A DNA stretch of 64,000 nucleotides from Pseudooceanicola onchidii (GCF_004959925.1 NZ_SPUW01000002.1:62001-126000); one strand, 5' to 3'; numbered from the stretch's first letter, positions 55,362-64,000 are shown. The notes: a model not told the origin generated them from the sequence alone. Translations and numbers: made by a program.

Positions 55362-55649
55362 ATGGATATTCGTGCGATCAACGCGGCCCAGAAATACGCA
55401 AATTCGCGGGCTGCAACCGACCCGACCGGCGTCCCCGGCGCTGGATCGGTCCTTGGTACTGCCATGTCGGATTTCGCCTCCACCCTGCAAGAGGGTGAGA
55501 CGCTGGCGAAGGCCGCCATGGTCGGCCAGGCGGACCCCCATGCGCTGGTGCAGGCGCTGAGCCAGACTGAACTGGCCGTCGAAACCGCCGTCACCGTGCG
55601 CGACAAGGTGGTCGAGGCCTATCAGGAAATCCTGCGAATGCCGGTCTGA
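55362..55649 (+). CDS. fliE: Flagellar hook-basal body complex protein FliE
   Basis: 95 residues, with VQALSQTELAVETAVTVRD and YQEILRMPV at the C-terminus as in FliE. It links the MS ring to the rod. GGAACC precedes the start. Confidence 0.93.
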   Translation: MDIRAINAAQKYANSRAATDPTGVPGAGSVLGTAMSDFASTLQEGETLAKAAMVGQADPHALVQALSQTELAVETAVTVRDKVVEAYQEILRMPV

Positions 55650-55652
55650 GCC

Positions 55653-55922
55653 ATGATGGAAGAGGTCATCTTCTTCGACACACTCCGGCAGGGGCTTTGG
55701 GTCGCCGTGGTCACCTCGGTCCCGATCCTGACGGTGGCGCTGGTCGTCGGCCTCGCCATAGGTCTCTTCCAGGCGCTGACATCGGTGCAGGAAATGACCC
55801 TGACCTTCGTGCCCAAACTGGTCGCCATCGTAGGGGTCTTCTGGATCTCGATGGGGTTCATGACCCAGACGCTGGTGTCGTTTTTCCACGACCAGATCAT
55901 CCCGCTGATCATCGGAGGCTGA
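55653..55922 (+). CDS. fliQ: Flagellar export gate protein FliQ
   Basis: 89 residues with two membrane helices (VAVVTSVPILTVALVVGLA and LVAIVGVFWISMGFMTQTLV) and the FliQ motif LFQALTSVQEMTLTFVPK. Part of the FliPQR export gate; its partner fliR lies at 60.6 kb, while fliP is not in the window. Confidence 0.95.
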   Translation: MMEEVIFFDTLRQGLWVAVVTSVPILTVALVVGLAIGLFQALTSVQEMTLTFVPKLVAIVGVFWISMGFMTQTLVSFFHDQIIPLIIGG

Positions 55923-55924
55923 AG

Positions 55925-56635
55925 ATGCAGAACACGACCTATACGACGCTGACCCGTCAGGTGGGCCTGATGCGCGAAATGCAGGTGGTCGCCAACAATA
56001 TCGCCAATGCGGCAACCACCGGGTTCCGGCAGGAGGGCGTGATTTTTTCCGAATTCGTGCAGCCCGTGCCCAACGGCCCGTCGGTGTCCATGGCGACCGC
56101 GCGGGTGCACGACACCTCGATGGTGCAGGGCACGCTGACACAAACCGGCGCGAGCTTCGACTTCGCGATCGAGGGCGACGGGTTCTTCCTGATTGAAACA
56201 CCGCAAGGTGAGCGACTGACCCGTTCGGGCAGCTTTTCACCCTCGGCTGAGGGCGATCTTGTAACCAACGATGGCTATCGCGTGCTGGATGCCGGGGGGG
56301 CGCCGATCTTTGTGCCTGCCGAGGGGCAGATCATGGCCGCCTCGGACGGCACGCTGTCGGTGAACGGGCAGCCGCTGGCGCAGATCGGTGTCGTCCAGCC
56401 GACCGACCCGCTGGAGATGCGGCGGGAAGGCGGGGTGATGTTCGACCCCGTTGCGGGCTTTGAACCCGTTGAAAACCCGCACGTCGCGCAGGGGTTTCTT
56501 GAAGGATCCAACGTCGATCCGGTCGGACAGATCGCGCGGATGATCAGCGTCCAGCGCGCCTATGAAATGGGGCAGAGCTTTCTGGATGCCGAGAACGAGC
56601 GCCTGCGCTCTGCCATCCAGACGCTCATGAAATAA
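55925..56635 (+). CDS. flgF: Flagellar basal-body rod protein FlgF
   Basis: 236 residues from the ATG at 55925, 2 bp after fliQ. VVANNIANAATTGFRQEG at the N-terminus and ARMISVQRAYEMGQSFLDAE at the C-terminus are rod-family signatures. It forms part of the proximal rod. Confidence 0.94.
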   Translation: MQNTTYTTLTRQVGLMREMQVVANNIANAATTGFRQEGVIFSEFVQPVPNGPSVSMATARVHDTSMVQGTLTQTGASFDFAIEGDGFFLIETPQGERLTRSGSFSPSAEGDLVTNDGYRVLDAGGAPIFVPAEGQIMAASDGTLSVNGQPLAQIGVVQPTDPLEMRREGGVMFDPVAGFEPVENPHVAQGFLEGSNVDPVGQIARMISVQRAYEMGQSFLDAENERLRSAIQTLMK

Positions 56636-56647
56636 GGAGAGAGGCCG

Positions 56648-57433
56648 ATGAGAGCCCTGAAGATCGCGGCCACGGGCATGGCCGCTCAGCAGATGCGGGT
56701 CGAGACGATCTCGAACAACCTGTCGAACATGTCCACCACCGGGTACAACGCCCGGCGCGCCGACTTTGCCGACCTGCACTATCAACAACTTGCACGTGCG
56801 GGCACGATCAATTCGGCCGATGGCACGGTGCTGCCGACGGGCATCCAGCTTGGCCTTGGTGTGCGGCCCGCGGCCGTGTCCATGCAGCTGGCCCAGGGGG
56901 CGCTGTCGCAAACCGGCGGCGACCTGGACGTGGCGATCGAGGGCAAGGGATACCTTGAAGTCACGCTGCCGTCGGGCCAGGCCGCCTTTACCCGCGACGG
57001 CGCGTTGAAGCGCAACGGCGAAGGGTTGATCGTGACCTCGGACGGCTATCCGGTCGCGCCCGAGGTGGTGATCCCCCCCGACACGCGGTCGATCGCGATC
57101 AATCCGAACGGAGAGATCTACGGCTACTTCGACGCAGGCACGCCTGCGCAGCTGCTGGGTCAGCTGAACATGGCGGGTTTCAGCAACCCCAAGGGGCTCG
57201 AGGCGATCGGGTCGAATCTGTTCACCGAAACCGAGGCCTCTGGGCCCGCCAACGTCTCGACCCCCGGGCTCGACGGGCTGGGTACGGTTCGGCAGGGGTA
57301 CCTTGAGGACAGCTCTGTCGACGCGGTGCGTGAGATCACCGAACTGATCGAGGCGCAGCGCGGATACGAGCTGAACGCCAAGGTGATTTCCGCCGCGGAT
57401 CAGATGCTTGGCGCCACGACGCAGATCCGATGA
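56648..57433 (+). CDS. flgG: Flagellar distal rod protein FlgG
   Basis: 261 residues. It starts MRALKIAATGMAAQQMRVE with NNLSNMSTTGYNARRADF, and ends with EITELIEAQRGYELNAKVIS, the FlgG signature. It forms the distal rod. Overlaps flgA by 4 bp (ATGA). Confidence 0.96.
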   Translation: MRALKIAATGMAAQQMRVETISNNLSNMSTTGYNARRADFADLHYQQLARAGTINSADGTVLPTGIQLGLGVRPAAVSMQLAQGALSQTGGDLDVAIEGKGYLEVTLPSGQAAFTRDGALKRNGEGLIVTSDGYPVAPEVVIPPDTRSIAINPNGEIYGYFDAGTPAQLLGQLNMAGFSNPKGLEAIGSNLFTETEASGPANVSTPGLDGLGTVRQGYLEDSSVDAVREITELIEAQRGYELNAKVISAADQMLGATTQIR

Positions 57434-57846
57434 TGATACGCCTGATCGCCTTTCTCACCTGCCTGGCCGCACCTGTTGCGGCGGATACGGTCGTGGCCAC
57501 ACGCACGATCCGGCCGCAGTCGATCCTCACCGCCGCCGACCTGGCGGTGCAGGACAGCGACTTTCCCGGTGGTTTCACCGGGCCGGATGCGCTGATCGGC
57601 CAGGAGACCCGGGTGGTCCTTTATGCCGGGCGACCCGTGCTGCCCGAAGACATCGGACCCCCGGCCCTGGTGGAACGCAACCAGATCGTGACACTCGCCT
57701 ATGCGCGATCCGGGCTCAACATCCGGCTCGAAGGGCGGTCGCTGGCCCGCGCCGGGGTCGGAGAGAAAGTTCGGGTGATGAACCTGCAATCCCGCGCGAC
57801 CCTGACCGGGCGCGTCCAGGACGACGGCACCGTCGTCGTCGAATGA
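57430..57846 (+). CDS. flgA: Flagellar P-ring assembly protein FlgA (short form)
   Basis: 138 residues with a signal peptide (MMIRLIAFLTCLAAPVAA). It has the SAF-like segment (RTIRPQSILTAADLAVQD) and the C-terminal GEKVRVMNLQSRATLTGRV motif. Shorter than the about 220 residues of enterobacterial FlgA, lacking the N-terminal extra domain. It chaperones P-ring protein FlgI, which is not in the window. Confidence 0.88.
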   Translation: MMIRLIAFLTCLAAPVAADTVVATRTIRPQSILTAADLAVQDSDFPGGFTGPDALIGQETRVVLYAGRPVLPEDIGPPALVERNQIVTLAYARSGLNIRLEGRSLARAGVGEKVRVMNLQSRATLTGRVQDDGTVVVE

Positions 57847-57873
57847 AACATCAATATCATCAAGGAGGATGCG

Positions 57874-58602
57874 ATGCGTCGCCTGACTCTTGTTGCGCTG
57901 TCGCTCAGCCTTCTCACCGCCTGCGGACGCCAGGATCACCTTGGCAAGGAACCCAGCTTCACGCCCTCGATGAAAAGCCTGGAGCATGCCGCAATGATGG
58001 ATCCCGGCCTGCCGTTCAGCACCGAGAAAGAGCCGCTGGTCCATTCGGCCTCGCTTTGGAACAACCATCCGCAGTCGCTGCTGGGGGATCGGCGGGCGAT
58101 GCGGCGCGGTGACATCCTGACCGTGGTGGTTGAGATTGACGACAAGGCCGAGATTTCCAATTCCACAAGCCGGTCGCGCAGCGGCAGCGAAAGCCTGTCG
58201 GTCCCGCAACTCTTTGGAATTCCCCAGATCGTTGACCGTGTACTGCCCGAAGGCGCGACATCGGCCAATGCGGTCGAGCTTGGATCTTCGTCCGACGCGA
58301 GCGGGGATGGATCCGTCCGGCGCAACGAAAAACTGACCCTGCGGATCGCCGCCACCATTGTCGAGGTCCTGCCAAACGGCGTGCTGCATATCGAAGGCGC
58401 GCAGGAGGTGCGCGTGAACTTCGAACTGCGCGAACTTGTCTTGTCCGGCTATGTCCGGCCCGAGGATATCTCGCGCCAGAACGAGATCACCTACGACAAG
58501 ATCGCCCAGGCCAAGGTGTCCTATGGCGGGCGCGGGCAGATCACCGACATGCAGCAACCGCGGATCGGCCAGCAGGTCGTCGACGCGGTCCTGCCGTTCT
58601 GA
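57874..58602 (+). CDS. flgH: Flagellar L-ring lipoprotein FlgH
   Basis: 242 residues. The lipobox LLTAC puts the lipidated Cys at residue 17. RRGDILTVVVEIDDKAEISN and VLPNGVLHIEGAQEVRVN are FlgH blocks. It forms the outer-membrane L-ring. AAGGAGG precedes the start. Confidence 0.96.
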   Translation: MRRLTLVALSLSLLTACGRQDHLGKEPSFTPSMKSLEHAAMMDPGLPFSTEKEPLVHSASLWNNHPQSLLGDRRAMRRGDILTVVVEIDDKAEISNSTSRSRSGSESLSVPQLFGIPQIVDRVLPEGATSANAVELGSSSDASGDGSVRRNEKLTLRIAATIVEVLPNGVLHIEGAQEVRVNFELRELVLSGYVRPEDISRQNEITYDKIAQAKVSYGGRGQITDMQQPRIGQQVVDAVLPF

Positions 58603-58614
58603 CGGAGGCACGAG

Positions 58615-59109
58615 ATGGGCAAACTTCTTCCCCTGATCCTCATCATCCTGGGCGTCGGAGGCGGCGCGGGGGCGGGTTTCCTTTTGAAACCCCCGCCGCC
58701 GGATCCCGCGCTGGAAAACCCCTGCGGTGAGGTCCCGCATGACACGACACCTTTGAAGCAAGAGGAGGAAGAGGTTCTTCCGGAAGACCGGGAATACGTG
58801 AAGCTGAACAACCAGTTCATCGTACCGGTCGTGGGTGAAGGGCGGGTCGAGGCGTTGGTCGTTCTGGCGCTGAGCGTCGAGGTCAAGCTTGGCGCCCGTG
58901 AAACGGTGTTTTCCCGTGAACCCAAGCTGCGTGACGTCTTCCTGCAGCAGCTGTTCGATTATGCCAACCAAGGTGGCTTCGCAGGTGTCTTTACCCAATC
59001 GAACACGCTGGACGTCCTGCGCAACATGCTGATGGAGGCCGGTGGTGACGTGCTAGGAGATCAACTTCTGGATGTGCTGATCACGGATATTGCCCGGCAG
59101 GACAATTAG
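58615..59109 (+). CDS. fliL: Flagellar basal-body associated protein FliL
   Basis: 164 residues with one N-terminal membrane helix (LLPLILIILGVGGGAGAGFLL). The periplasmic part has KLNNQFIVPVVGEGRVEALV and ends with LDVLITDIARQDN. It stabilises stator units around the motor. Last gene of the flgB operon, convergent with the export-gate operon; a weak stem ACGCA/TGCGT with GCGCC/GGCGC lies in the 54-bp gap. Confidence 0.88.
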   Translation: MGKLLPLILIILGVGGGAGAGFLLKPPPPDPALENPCGEVPHDTTPLKQEEEEVLPEDREYVKLNNQFIVPVVGEGRVEALVVLALSVEVKLGARETVFSREPKLRDVFLQQLFDYANQGGFAGVFTQSNTLDVLRNMLMEAGGDVLGDQLLDVLITDIARQDN

Positions 59110-59163
59110 GCGGTCAAGACGCAGTGGGCGCCGCGATCAGGCGCTTGTTGCGTGACGTTCGGA

Positions 59164-59541
59164 TCAATAGGCCCGGCGCGCCTGCAGCCGGGCCTCTTCC
59201 TGTTTCATTGCCAGGATGTCCTCGCTCACCTGCTTGCGGGCAAAGCTGCGCTTAAGCGTCGCGACGGCCTCGGCCTTGCGGGCCAGCACCCGGGCCAGCT
59301 GCATGTTCACTTCGGCCCGCCGCCGCATGAGCCACTTGCGCCAAGCCTCGTCCGCGCCGATTGCGCGCCAGGGGGCGTCGCCCTCAATCGCGCCTCCGAG
59401 GCTTTCGCGCAACTGGCGGTCAAGATCGTCGAGCGTGGCGCGAAGATTGGATTCCTCACGCGCCATCTCCTGCATCTTGGCAAGATCGCCTTGGTAAGCC
59501 GCGTCGGTCACGCGGCAGAGATCGCGGTAATCTGTTGTCAT
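59164..59541 (-). CDS. FliJ-like coiled-coil protein, putative
   Basis: 125 residues, almost wholly helical and charged, with two long helices separated near residues 48-58 (GGAIEGDAPW). That is the helical-hairpin shape of FliJ-type export chaperones, but no sequence signature proves it. It overlaps flhB by 4 bp and closes the flhA-fliR-flhB operon, which supports a role in flagellar export. It could also be a Rhodobacterales-specific flagellar protein. Confidence 0.6.
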   Translation of the reverse strand: MTTDYRDLCRVTDAAYQGDLAKMQEMAREESNLRATLDDLDRQLRESLGGAIEGDAPWRAIGADEAWRKWLMRRRAEVNMQLARVLARKAEAVATLKRSFARKQVSEDILAMKQEEARLQARRAY

Positions 59542-60623
59542 CGCCAGCTTTTCCTTGCCCGGACGCGCATCTGATCGGCGAACCGGATCGCAGCGGCCAC
59601 GGCGCGGTAGTGGTCGGAGGAGATCTCATGGCCGATGTCGGTGGTGGCATAAAGCGCCCGCGCCGTCGGTGGATCGGGATGGATCGGCACGGCGTTTTCT
59701 TGGGCAACCTGCCGGATCTTGGCGGCAATTTCGTCCGTCCCCTTGGCGACACAGATCGGGGCGGCGCCGGGTTCACGTGTCCATTTCAGGGCGACGGCAT
59801 AATGCGTCGGGTTGGTGATGATGACGTCGGCTTGGGGCACATCCGCCATCATCTGGTTCATCGCGATTTCCTGCCCGCGCGCACGCCGCTCGCCCTTCAT
59901 ATGCGGGTCGCCCTCGGCCTCCTTGTGTTCGTCGCGGATCTCCTTGTCTGACATCCGATGCTTGCGCAGGTGTTCGGCGCGTTGCCACAGGAAATCGATA
60001 CCCCCGATGACAAGCGCGACCAGAAGCACCACCAGCATGAAGTCGATGCTCAACCTGAGGAGGAGACCGGTCGCCAGAGTTGGATCCGTCCGGATCGTGC
60101 CGGCCATGTCGGGCAGGCGCTGAACCAGAAACATGCCAAGGATGACGGAGTAGATGAGCAGCTTGGTAAAGCTCTTGCCGAACTCGAACAGTCCATTGCG
60201 TCCGAACTTGTTCTTTGCATTCGAGATCAGAGAGATCCGCGACAGCTTGGGCATCAGCTTGGACGGGGTCACGGTAAAGCTTCGCTGCACGATCATCGCC
60301 AGGATGGAGGCCATGGCAGGAATGACGAAGAAGGGCGCGACCAACGTGCCGACGCGTGTGAAAAGCCCGCCCATCAAGGGCGCGGCGCCGTCGGTTACCA
60401 TCAGTTCGGCCATGCGATCGGCCTGGCCCAGCAGGGTTTGCAGGGCGGTCCCAAGCTCCAACAGGCTTTTGCCGCCAACTGCGGTCGCCGCCAGGATCAG
60501 CCCGCCGTAAACTGCGGCGGTCGAAACGTCCTGCGACCGCGGGATCTCCCCCTTCTTGCGCGCATCATCGAGCTTTTTCTGCGTCGGCTCGTGCGGTTTG
60601 TTGTCGTTGTCGTCGTCGCTCAC
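59538..60623 (-). CDS. flhB: Flagellar export switch protein FlhB
   Basis: 361 residues with a GTG start that overlaps the fliR stop (GTGA). It has four membrane helices (about 35-210), and the autocleavage site NPTH at about residue 270 in VIITNPTHYAVAL. Cleavage and FliK contact switch export from hook to filament proteins. The long FliK at 46.2-48.9 kb is its partner. Confidence 0.96.
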   Translation of the reverse strand: MSDDDNDNKPHEPTQKKLDDARKKGEIPRSQDVSTAAVYGGLILAATAVGGKSLLELGTALQTLLGQADRMAELMVTDGAAPLMGGLFTRVGTLVAPFFVIPAMASILAMIVQRSFTVTPSKLMPKLSRISLISNAKNKFGRNGLFEFGKSFTKLLIYSVILGMFLVQRLPDMAGTIRTDPTLATGLLLRLSIDFMLVVLLVALVIGGIDFLWQRAEHLRKHRMSDKEIRDEHKEAEGDPHMKGERRARGQEIAMNQMMADVPQADVIITNPTHYAVALKWTREPGAAPICVAKGTDEIAAKIRQVAQENAVPIHPDPPTARALYATTDIGHEISSDHYRAVAAAIRFADQMRVRARKSWR

Positions 60624-61396
60624 GGCACCGCTCCGAACGGGTTGGCGAGGACGGACATGAAGGTGTCACGCCAGACCACAAGCATGGTGGGCGCCAGCAG
60701 AAACAGCAGCGCGAGGCCGCCAAAGGTGATGACCGGCGCGCCGACGAAGGCCACCATGAGCTGCGGCATGGCCCGGTTGATGACGCCAAGTGTAAGGTTA
60801 TAAATGACCGAAACGATGACGAAGGGTGCCGCCAGCGTGAAGGCCAGGGCAAATGCGCGCGACACGCCTGCGATGCCCCATTCCGTCAGGTCCGACGGCG
60901 ACGGAAAGTGGCCCGCTGGCAAGACGCGGTAGCTTTCGATCAGGAATTCGACGGTACGGACATGCAGGCCCATCATCATCAAGAGCGCCAGCGCGCCGAT
61001 GACAAGGATATGGCCCATGGCCGGCAATGGCTCTGCCGCCGCGCCGCCCGCGATCTGTGACAGCGAGGATGACTGGGCGGCCATCGATCCAGCTGTCTGA
61101 AGCGCAAGGATCATCAGGCGAAGGGCGATGCCAAGCGCCAGGCCCGCAATGGTTTCAGTGGCGAGAAATCGCAGGAAGACCCAGAATTCCCAAGCTTTTT
61201 CCAGCGGCATCTCGGGAACCGCCGGAATTGTCACGACCGTCAGCGCAACCGCAAGACCCAGCTTGATGCGGACGGGCACGACCTCTTCCGAGAAGCCGGG
61301 AAGCAGGGCCATCAGTGCGCCGACCCGCAAGAACACCAAAAGGGCCTGCCAAAGACCGGTTTGCGCCAGGGTCATAAGCTCGGCCGCGGCGGTCAT
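60620..61396 (-). CDS. fliR: Flagellar export gate protein FliR
   Basis: 258 residues from the ATG at 61396, overlapping flhA by 4 bp; a longer frame to 61672 is inside flhA and rejected. About six membrane helices, with FLRVGALMALLPGFSEEVVPVRIK in parts at the N-terminus. It forms the export gate with FliP and FliQ. Confidence 0.94.
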   Translation of the reverse strand: MTAAAELMTLAQTGLWQALLVFLRVGALMALLPGFSEEVVPVRIKLGLAVALTVVTIPAVPEMPLEKAWEFWVFLRFLATETIAGLALGIALRLMILALQTAGSMAAQSSSLSQIAGGAAAEPLPAMGHILVIGALALLMMMGLHVRTVEFLIESYRVLPAGHFPSPSDLTEWGIAGVSRAFALAFTLAAPFVIVSVIYNLTLGVINRAMPQLMVAFVGAPVITFGGLALLFLLAPTMLVVWRDTFMSVLANPFGAVP

Positions 61397-63480
61397 GCGG
61401 CCACCACACCGACGAGCGACGGCCGCGCATCCAGCCCGATTTCCTCGAAGGCGAGGACCGGGTTGCCGATGGCCTTGGCGCTCATCACCATGCGAAGGAA
61501 CCGGCGCCGACGGGTCGAGGTTACGATCGCCGGGAAGACGCCCCGATCCCCGGCCTGGCTGACCTTTTCGGCGATATTCGCGGCGAGGGTGTTGAACAGA
61601 TCGGGGGGCAGCGCCACGTCGATGCCGCCGCGATCGCTTTCGATCTGATAGCTGGCAAAGGTCTCCTCCCACTCTGGCGCGAGCTGGATCAGCGGGATCG
61701 TACCATCGTCGCGACGCAGGTTGCCCACCAGCTGGAATCCAAGGCGCTGGCGCACCTGTTCGCAGATCCCCTCGGGCTGGGTGGTGGTCATCCGCGCTTC
61801 GGCGATGGCTTCGAGGATCAGTGGCAAATTGCGGATAGAGACCTGTTCTTCCAGCAGAAGTCGAAGCACCTGGTGCAGCAGATCCATCGGCACGCGGTCT
61901 GGTATCATCTCGTCCAGCAGCTTGCGATTTGCGTCTGACCGGGCCTTGTCGGACAGATGGGTCATCTCCTCCAGCAGGCGACGCAGTGACTTCAGGCTCA
62001 GCAGGCGCGGCAGGTTTCGCTTGATCAGTTCAAGCAGATGGGTCGCCAGGATTTCGGTTGGCGTGACCATGGTGACACCCGACAACATCGCACGATCCTG
62101 ATCGCCTTCCGGAATCCACCGCGCAGGCGCGCCATAGACCGGTTCGCTGACGTCCTCTCCGCTCGGGAGGGTGTTGCCGCCTTCGGGCAGCAGCGCCAGC
62201 ACGTGATCCTGCTTGAGCGCGGCGCGCGCGACCTCGACCCCTTGCAGGCGGACAAGGTAAGTGCCTGTGGGCAAAGACGGATCGTCCGTCAGACGGATTT
62301 CCGGAAGGATCAGCCCGAAATGGCTGGCCACGTGATTGCGCATGTTGGCGATCCGCGCATCAAGGCCCGTGCCGGGATCCAGCACCATGTCGACAAGGTC
62401 CGGAGCGAATTCGACATGAATATCATCAAGATCCAGCAGATCACCGATCGGCCGATTGGCGGGGCGCGGGTCTTCGTCGGCTTCGACTTGGGTTTCTTCG
62501 GGTCGATCCTGATCGCCCTTCCAGACCACCCAGGCGGCGCCCGCCAGGGTCAGGCCACCGGCCATGAACGGCAGAAATGGCAGACCGGGGACCAGTCCGA
62601 ACAGCATCATGAGCACGGCGACAGTCGCCAAGGCTGCGGGATGCTTGCCCAGCTGCCCGACCAACGCCAGATCGGTGGCGCCTGTCGTGCCGCCTCGCGC
62701 CAGCAACAGGGCGGAGGCGATGGAAATGATGACCGCGGGGATCTGCGTGACCAGACCGTCCCCGACCGTGAGAATTGCATAAGTTTCAAAGGCCTGACCC
62801 ATAGGCATCCCATGCACGACAATCCCCATGATCAACCCCATGACCAGGTTCAGAAGCGTGATCAGCAGGCCGGCAACCGCATCGCCCTTCACGAATTTCG
62901 AGGCACCATCGAGTGACCCGAAGAAGGTCGTTTCCTGCTGTTCCCGCTCGCGCCTCGCCTTCGCCTCGGCATGGTCGATGGCGCCTGCGGACATGTCGCT
63001 GTCGATCGCCAGCTGCTTGCCGGGCATGCCGTCCAGGGCGAAACGCGCGCCGACCTCGGCCATGCGTGCAGCGCCCTTGGTGATCACCATGAAGTTGACG
63101 ATCAGCAGGACACCGAAGACGACAAGACCCAGGAAGACGCTGCCACCCATGACGAAATTGGCAAATCCTTCAATGACATCCCCCGCCGCGCCCGTACCGG
63201 TGTGGCCCTGCCCGATGATCAGCTTGGTCGACGACACGTTCAGCGACAGGCGCAGCATCAGCGCCGCCAGCAGGATCGTCGGGAAGGCGCTGAAATCCAG
63301 TGGTCGGTCGATGAACAACGTCACGGTGAAGATCAGGATGGCCAAGGCAAAGCTGCCTGCCAGGCCGATGTCGAGCACGATCGCCGGCATGGGCAGGATC
63401 ATCATGACGATGATCGCCATGAGAGCGACGGCCAGTAGAACGGTCGGCTGGAAGAGCGCCGCGCGGGACAGGTTCGGCAT
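61393..63480 (-). CDS. flhA: Flagellar export gate protein FlhA
   Basis: 695 residues. Eight membrane helices lie in the first about 320 residues, with the FHIPEP-family loop RMAEVGARFALDGMPGKQLA and MDGASKFVKGDAVAG-like stretch (LDGASKFVKGDAVAG). The cytoplasmic C-terminal domain (about 350-690) binds export chaperones. First complete gene of the gate operon in the window, 10 bp after the transglycosylase gene. Confidence 0.97.
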   Translation of the reverse strand: MPNLSRAALFQPTVLLAVALMAIIVMMILPMPAIVLDIGLAGSFALAILIFTVTLFIDRPLDFSAFPTILLAALMLRLSLNVSSTKLIIGQGHTGTGAAGDVIEGFANFVMGGSVFLGLVVFGVLLIVNFMVITKGAARMAEVGARFALDGMPGKQLAIDSDMSAGAIDHAEAKARREREQQETTFFGSLDGASKFVKGDAVAGLLITLLNLVMGLIMGIVVHGMPMGQAFETYAILTVGDGLVTQIPAVIISIASALLLARGGTTGATDLALVGQLGKHPAALATVAVLMMLFGLVPGLPFLPFMAGGLTLAGAAWVVWKGDQDRPEETQVEADEDPRPANRPIGDLLDLDDIHVEFAPDLVDMVLDPGTGLDARIANMRNHVASHFGLILPEIRLTDDPSLPTGTYLVRLQGVEVARAALKQDHVLALLPEGGNTLPSGEDVSEPVYGAPARWIPEGDQDRAMLSGVTMVTPTEILATHLLELIKRNLPRLLSLKSLRRLLEEMTHLSDKARSDANRKLLDEMIPDRVPMDLLHQVLRLLLEEQVSIRNLPLILEAIAEARMTTTQPEGICEQVRQRLGFQLVGNLRRDDGTIPLIQLAPEWEETFASYQIESDRGGIDVALPPDLFNTLAANIAEKVSQAGDRGVFPAIVTSTRRRRFLRMVMSAKAIGNPVLAFEEIGLDARPSLVGVVAA

Positions 63481-63490
63481 TCAGGAGACC

Positions 63491-64000
63491 TCAGAACATC
63501 GGGCGGCGCGCGGCCGTCCCGTTTGCCACGGGCATCAACGATCCGGGTGTGACGTGGCCGGACCCGCTTGCCAGCAAGGGATAGGTGTTGGGCTTCGGGG
63601 CCTGTGGCGCGGGTTGCGGGGTTGGCGTGATCTGATGGTCAGGCAGAAATCGCGAAAGCACATCGACGATTCTTGACCGATATCTGTCGGCGAGCGCATC
63701 GGTGCGGGAGTGATAGGCCCCCGTTGCCGTGGTCCAGTCGCCGAACTCCTCATGCAGCGATTTCAGGAAGCGGGCCGCGTAGTCGGCGTTGGCGAACGGG
63801 TCCAGCATGTGCTGGGCCGACGCGAAGGCCCGCCCGTGCCAAGCATAGTTGATCTGAAAACAACCGACGTCGAAATTCGTGACGCCCTGAGCGACCAGAT
63901 CCTGCACTCGGGCCGCCGCGTCATTCAGGGAAGAAAAGCGCTGTCCGCGCCCTTCGGCATTCAACGTCCACGGCCAGGCCGTGACATGGGGTTTGTGATA
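63491..64000 (-). CDS. Lytic transglycosylase (SltF-like), N-terminus outside the window
   Basis: 169 residues are visible; the frame stays open to the window edge (its first visible codons read YHKPHVTAWPWTLNAEG). The SLT-type domain shows FDVGCFQINYAWHGRAF and ATGAYHSR; the catalytic Glu should lie upstream of 64000. The C-terminal about 50 residues are Pro-rich. In Rhodobacter sphaeroides a separate enzyme, SltF, opens the peptidoglycan for the rod because FlgJ lacks a muramidase domain. The stand-alone rod-binding FlgJ at 49.0 kb and the position 10 bp before flhA support the same division of labour here. Confidence 0.82.
   Translation of the reverse strand, partial: YHKPHVTAWPWTLNAEGRGQRFSSLNDAAARVQDLVAQGVTNFDVGCFQINYAWHGRAFASAQHMLDPFANADYAARFLKSLHEEFGDWTTATGAYHSRTDALADRYRSRIVDVLSRFLPDHQITPTPQPAPQAPKPNTYPLLASGSGHVTPGSLMPVANGTAARRPMF

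Noticed and set aside
57400-58998. Minus-strand open frame (532 codons) across flgA, flgH and fliL
   Set aside because: Antisense to three recognised flagellar genes with their own ribosome-binding sites.

Overview
The window looks like a chromosomal segment of an alphaproteobacterium of the order Rhodobacterales (Roseobacter/Rhodobacter relatives). The evidence is high GC and strong GC-ending codon use in most genes, the flagellin regulators FlaF and FlbT, a block gyrB / recF-dnaN-dnaA-rpsT / enoyl-CoA hydratase-mutM-ubiE-ubiB, and a flagellar locus ordered flgBC-fliEQ-flgFGAH-fliL. No rRNA, tRNA or CRISPR array was recognised.

Layout. (1) 1-6.2 kb: one end of a Tn7-like transposon. Its five-gene minus-strand operon is tnsA-tnsB-tnsC-tniQ plus a 139-residue gene of unknown function. 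An AT-rich end, a 30-bp perfect palindrome and an IS3 transposase remnant follow. The other transposon end and any cargo lie left of the window. (2) 6.8-14.7 kb: an IclR-regulated amino-acid locus with class V aminotransferase, GltI-GltJ-GltK-GltL uptake system, aspartase and glutathione-dependent formaldehyde dehydrogenase. A 15-bp near-repeat in front of both iclR and the aminotransferase may be the IclR operator. (3) 15.6-16.0 kb: a small exported protein made of six exact 16-residue repeats with cysteine-capped ends. (4) 16.1-25.1 kb: a divergent catabolic locus. One arm is a GntR/FCD regulator, a Fe/polyamine-type ABC transporter and a beta-lactamase-fold hydrolase; the other is AtuA-like, DUF4387 and an alpha/beta hydrolase. 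Its substrate is unknown. (5) 25.4-27.2 kb: a relatively AT-rich OLD-type ATPase-nuclease, then three spaced 16-bp dyads.

(6) 27.4-45.5 kb: housekeeping core with gyrB, a GST, LysE exporter, VOC protein, recF, dnaN, dnaA, rpsT, enoyl-CoA hydratase, mutM, ubiE, ubiB and a small-molecule phosphotransferase. A XRE-cupin regulator, a sulfatase and an SDR dehydrogenase appear inserted between rpsT and the enoyl-CoA hydratase. No DnaA-box cluster is seen near dnaA. (7) 45.6-64.0 kb: flagellar genes for hook capping and length control (flgD, fliK), rod-binding FlgJ domain and FlgN-like chaperone, flagellin with flaF/flbT, fliI, basal body and rod genes, fliL, the export gate (flhA-fliR-flhB with a FliJ-like protein), and a lytic transglycosylase cut by the window edge. 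Two CtrA-like sites sit in front of fliC and flgB.

The most notable items are the TniQ protein, whose C-terminal half reads as about five tandem winged-helix modules, its unknown fifth operon partner, the 16-residue-repeat secreted protein, the AtuA/DUF4387 locus and the dyad array beside gyrB.
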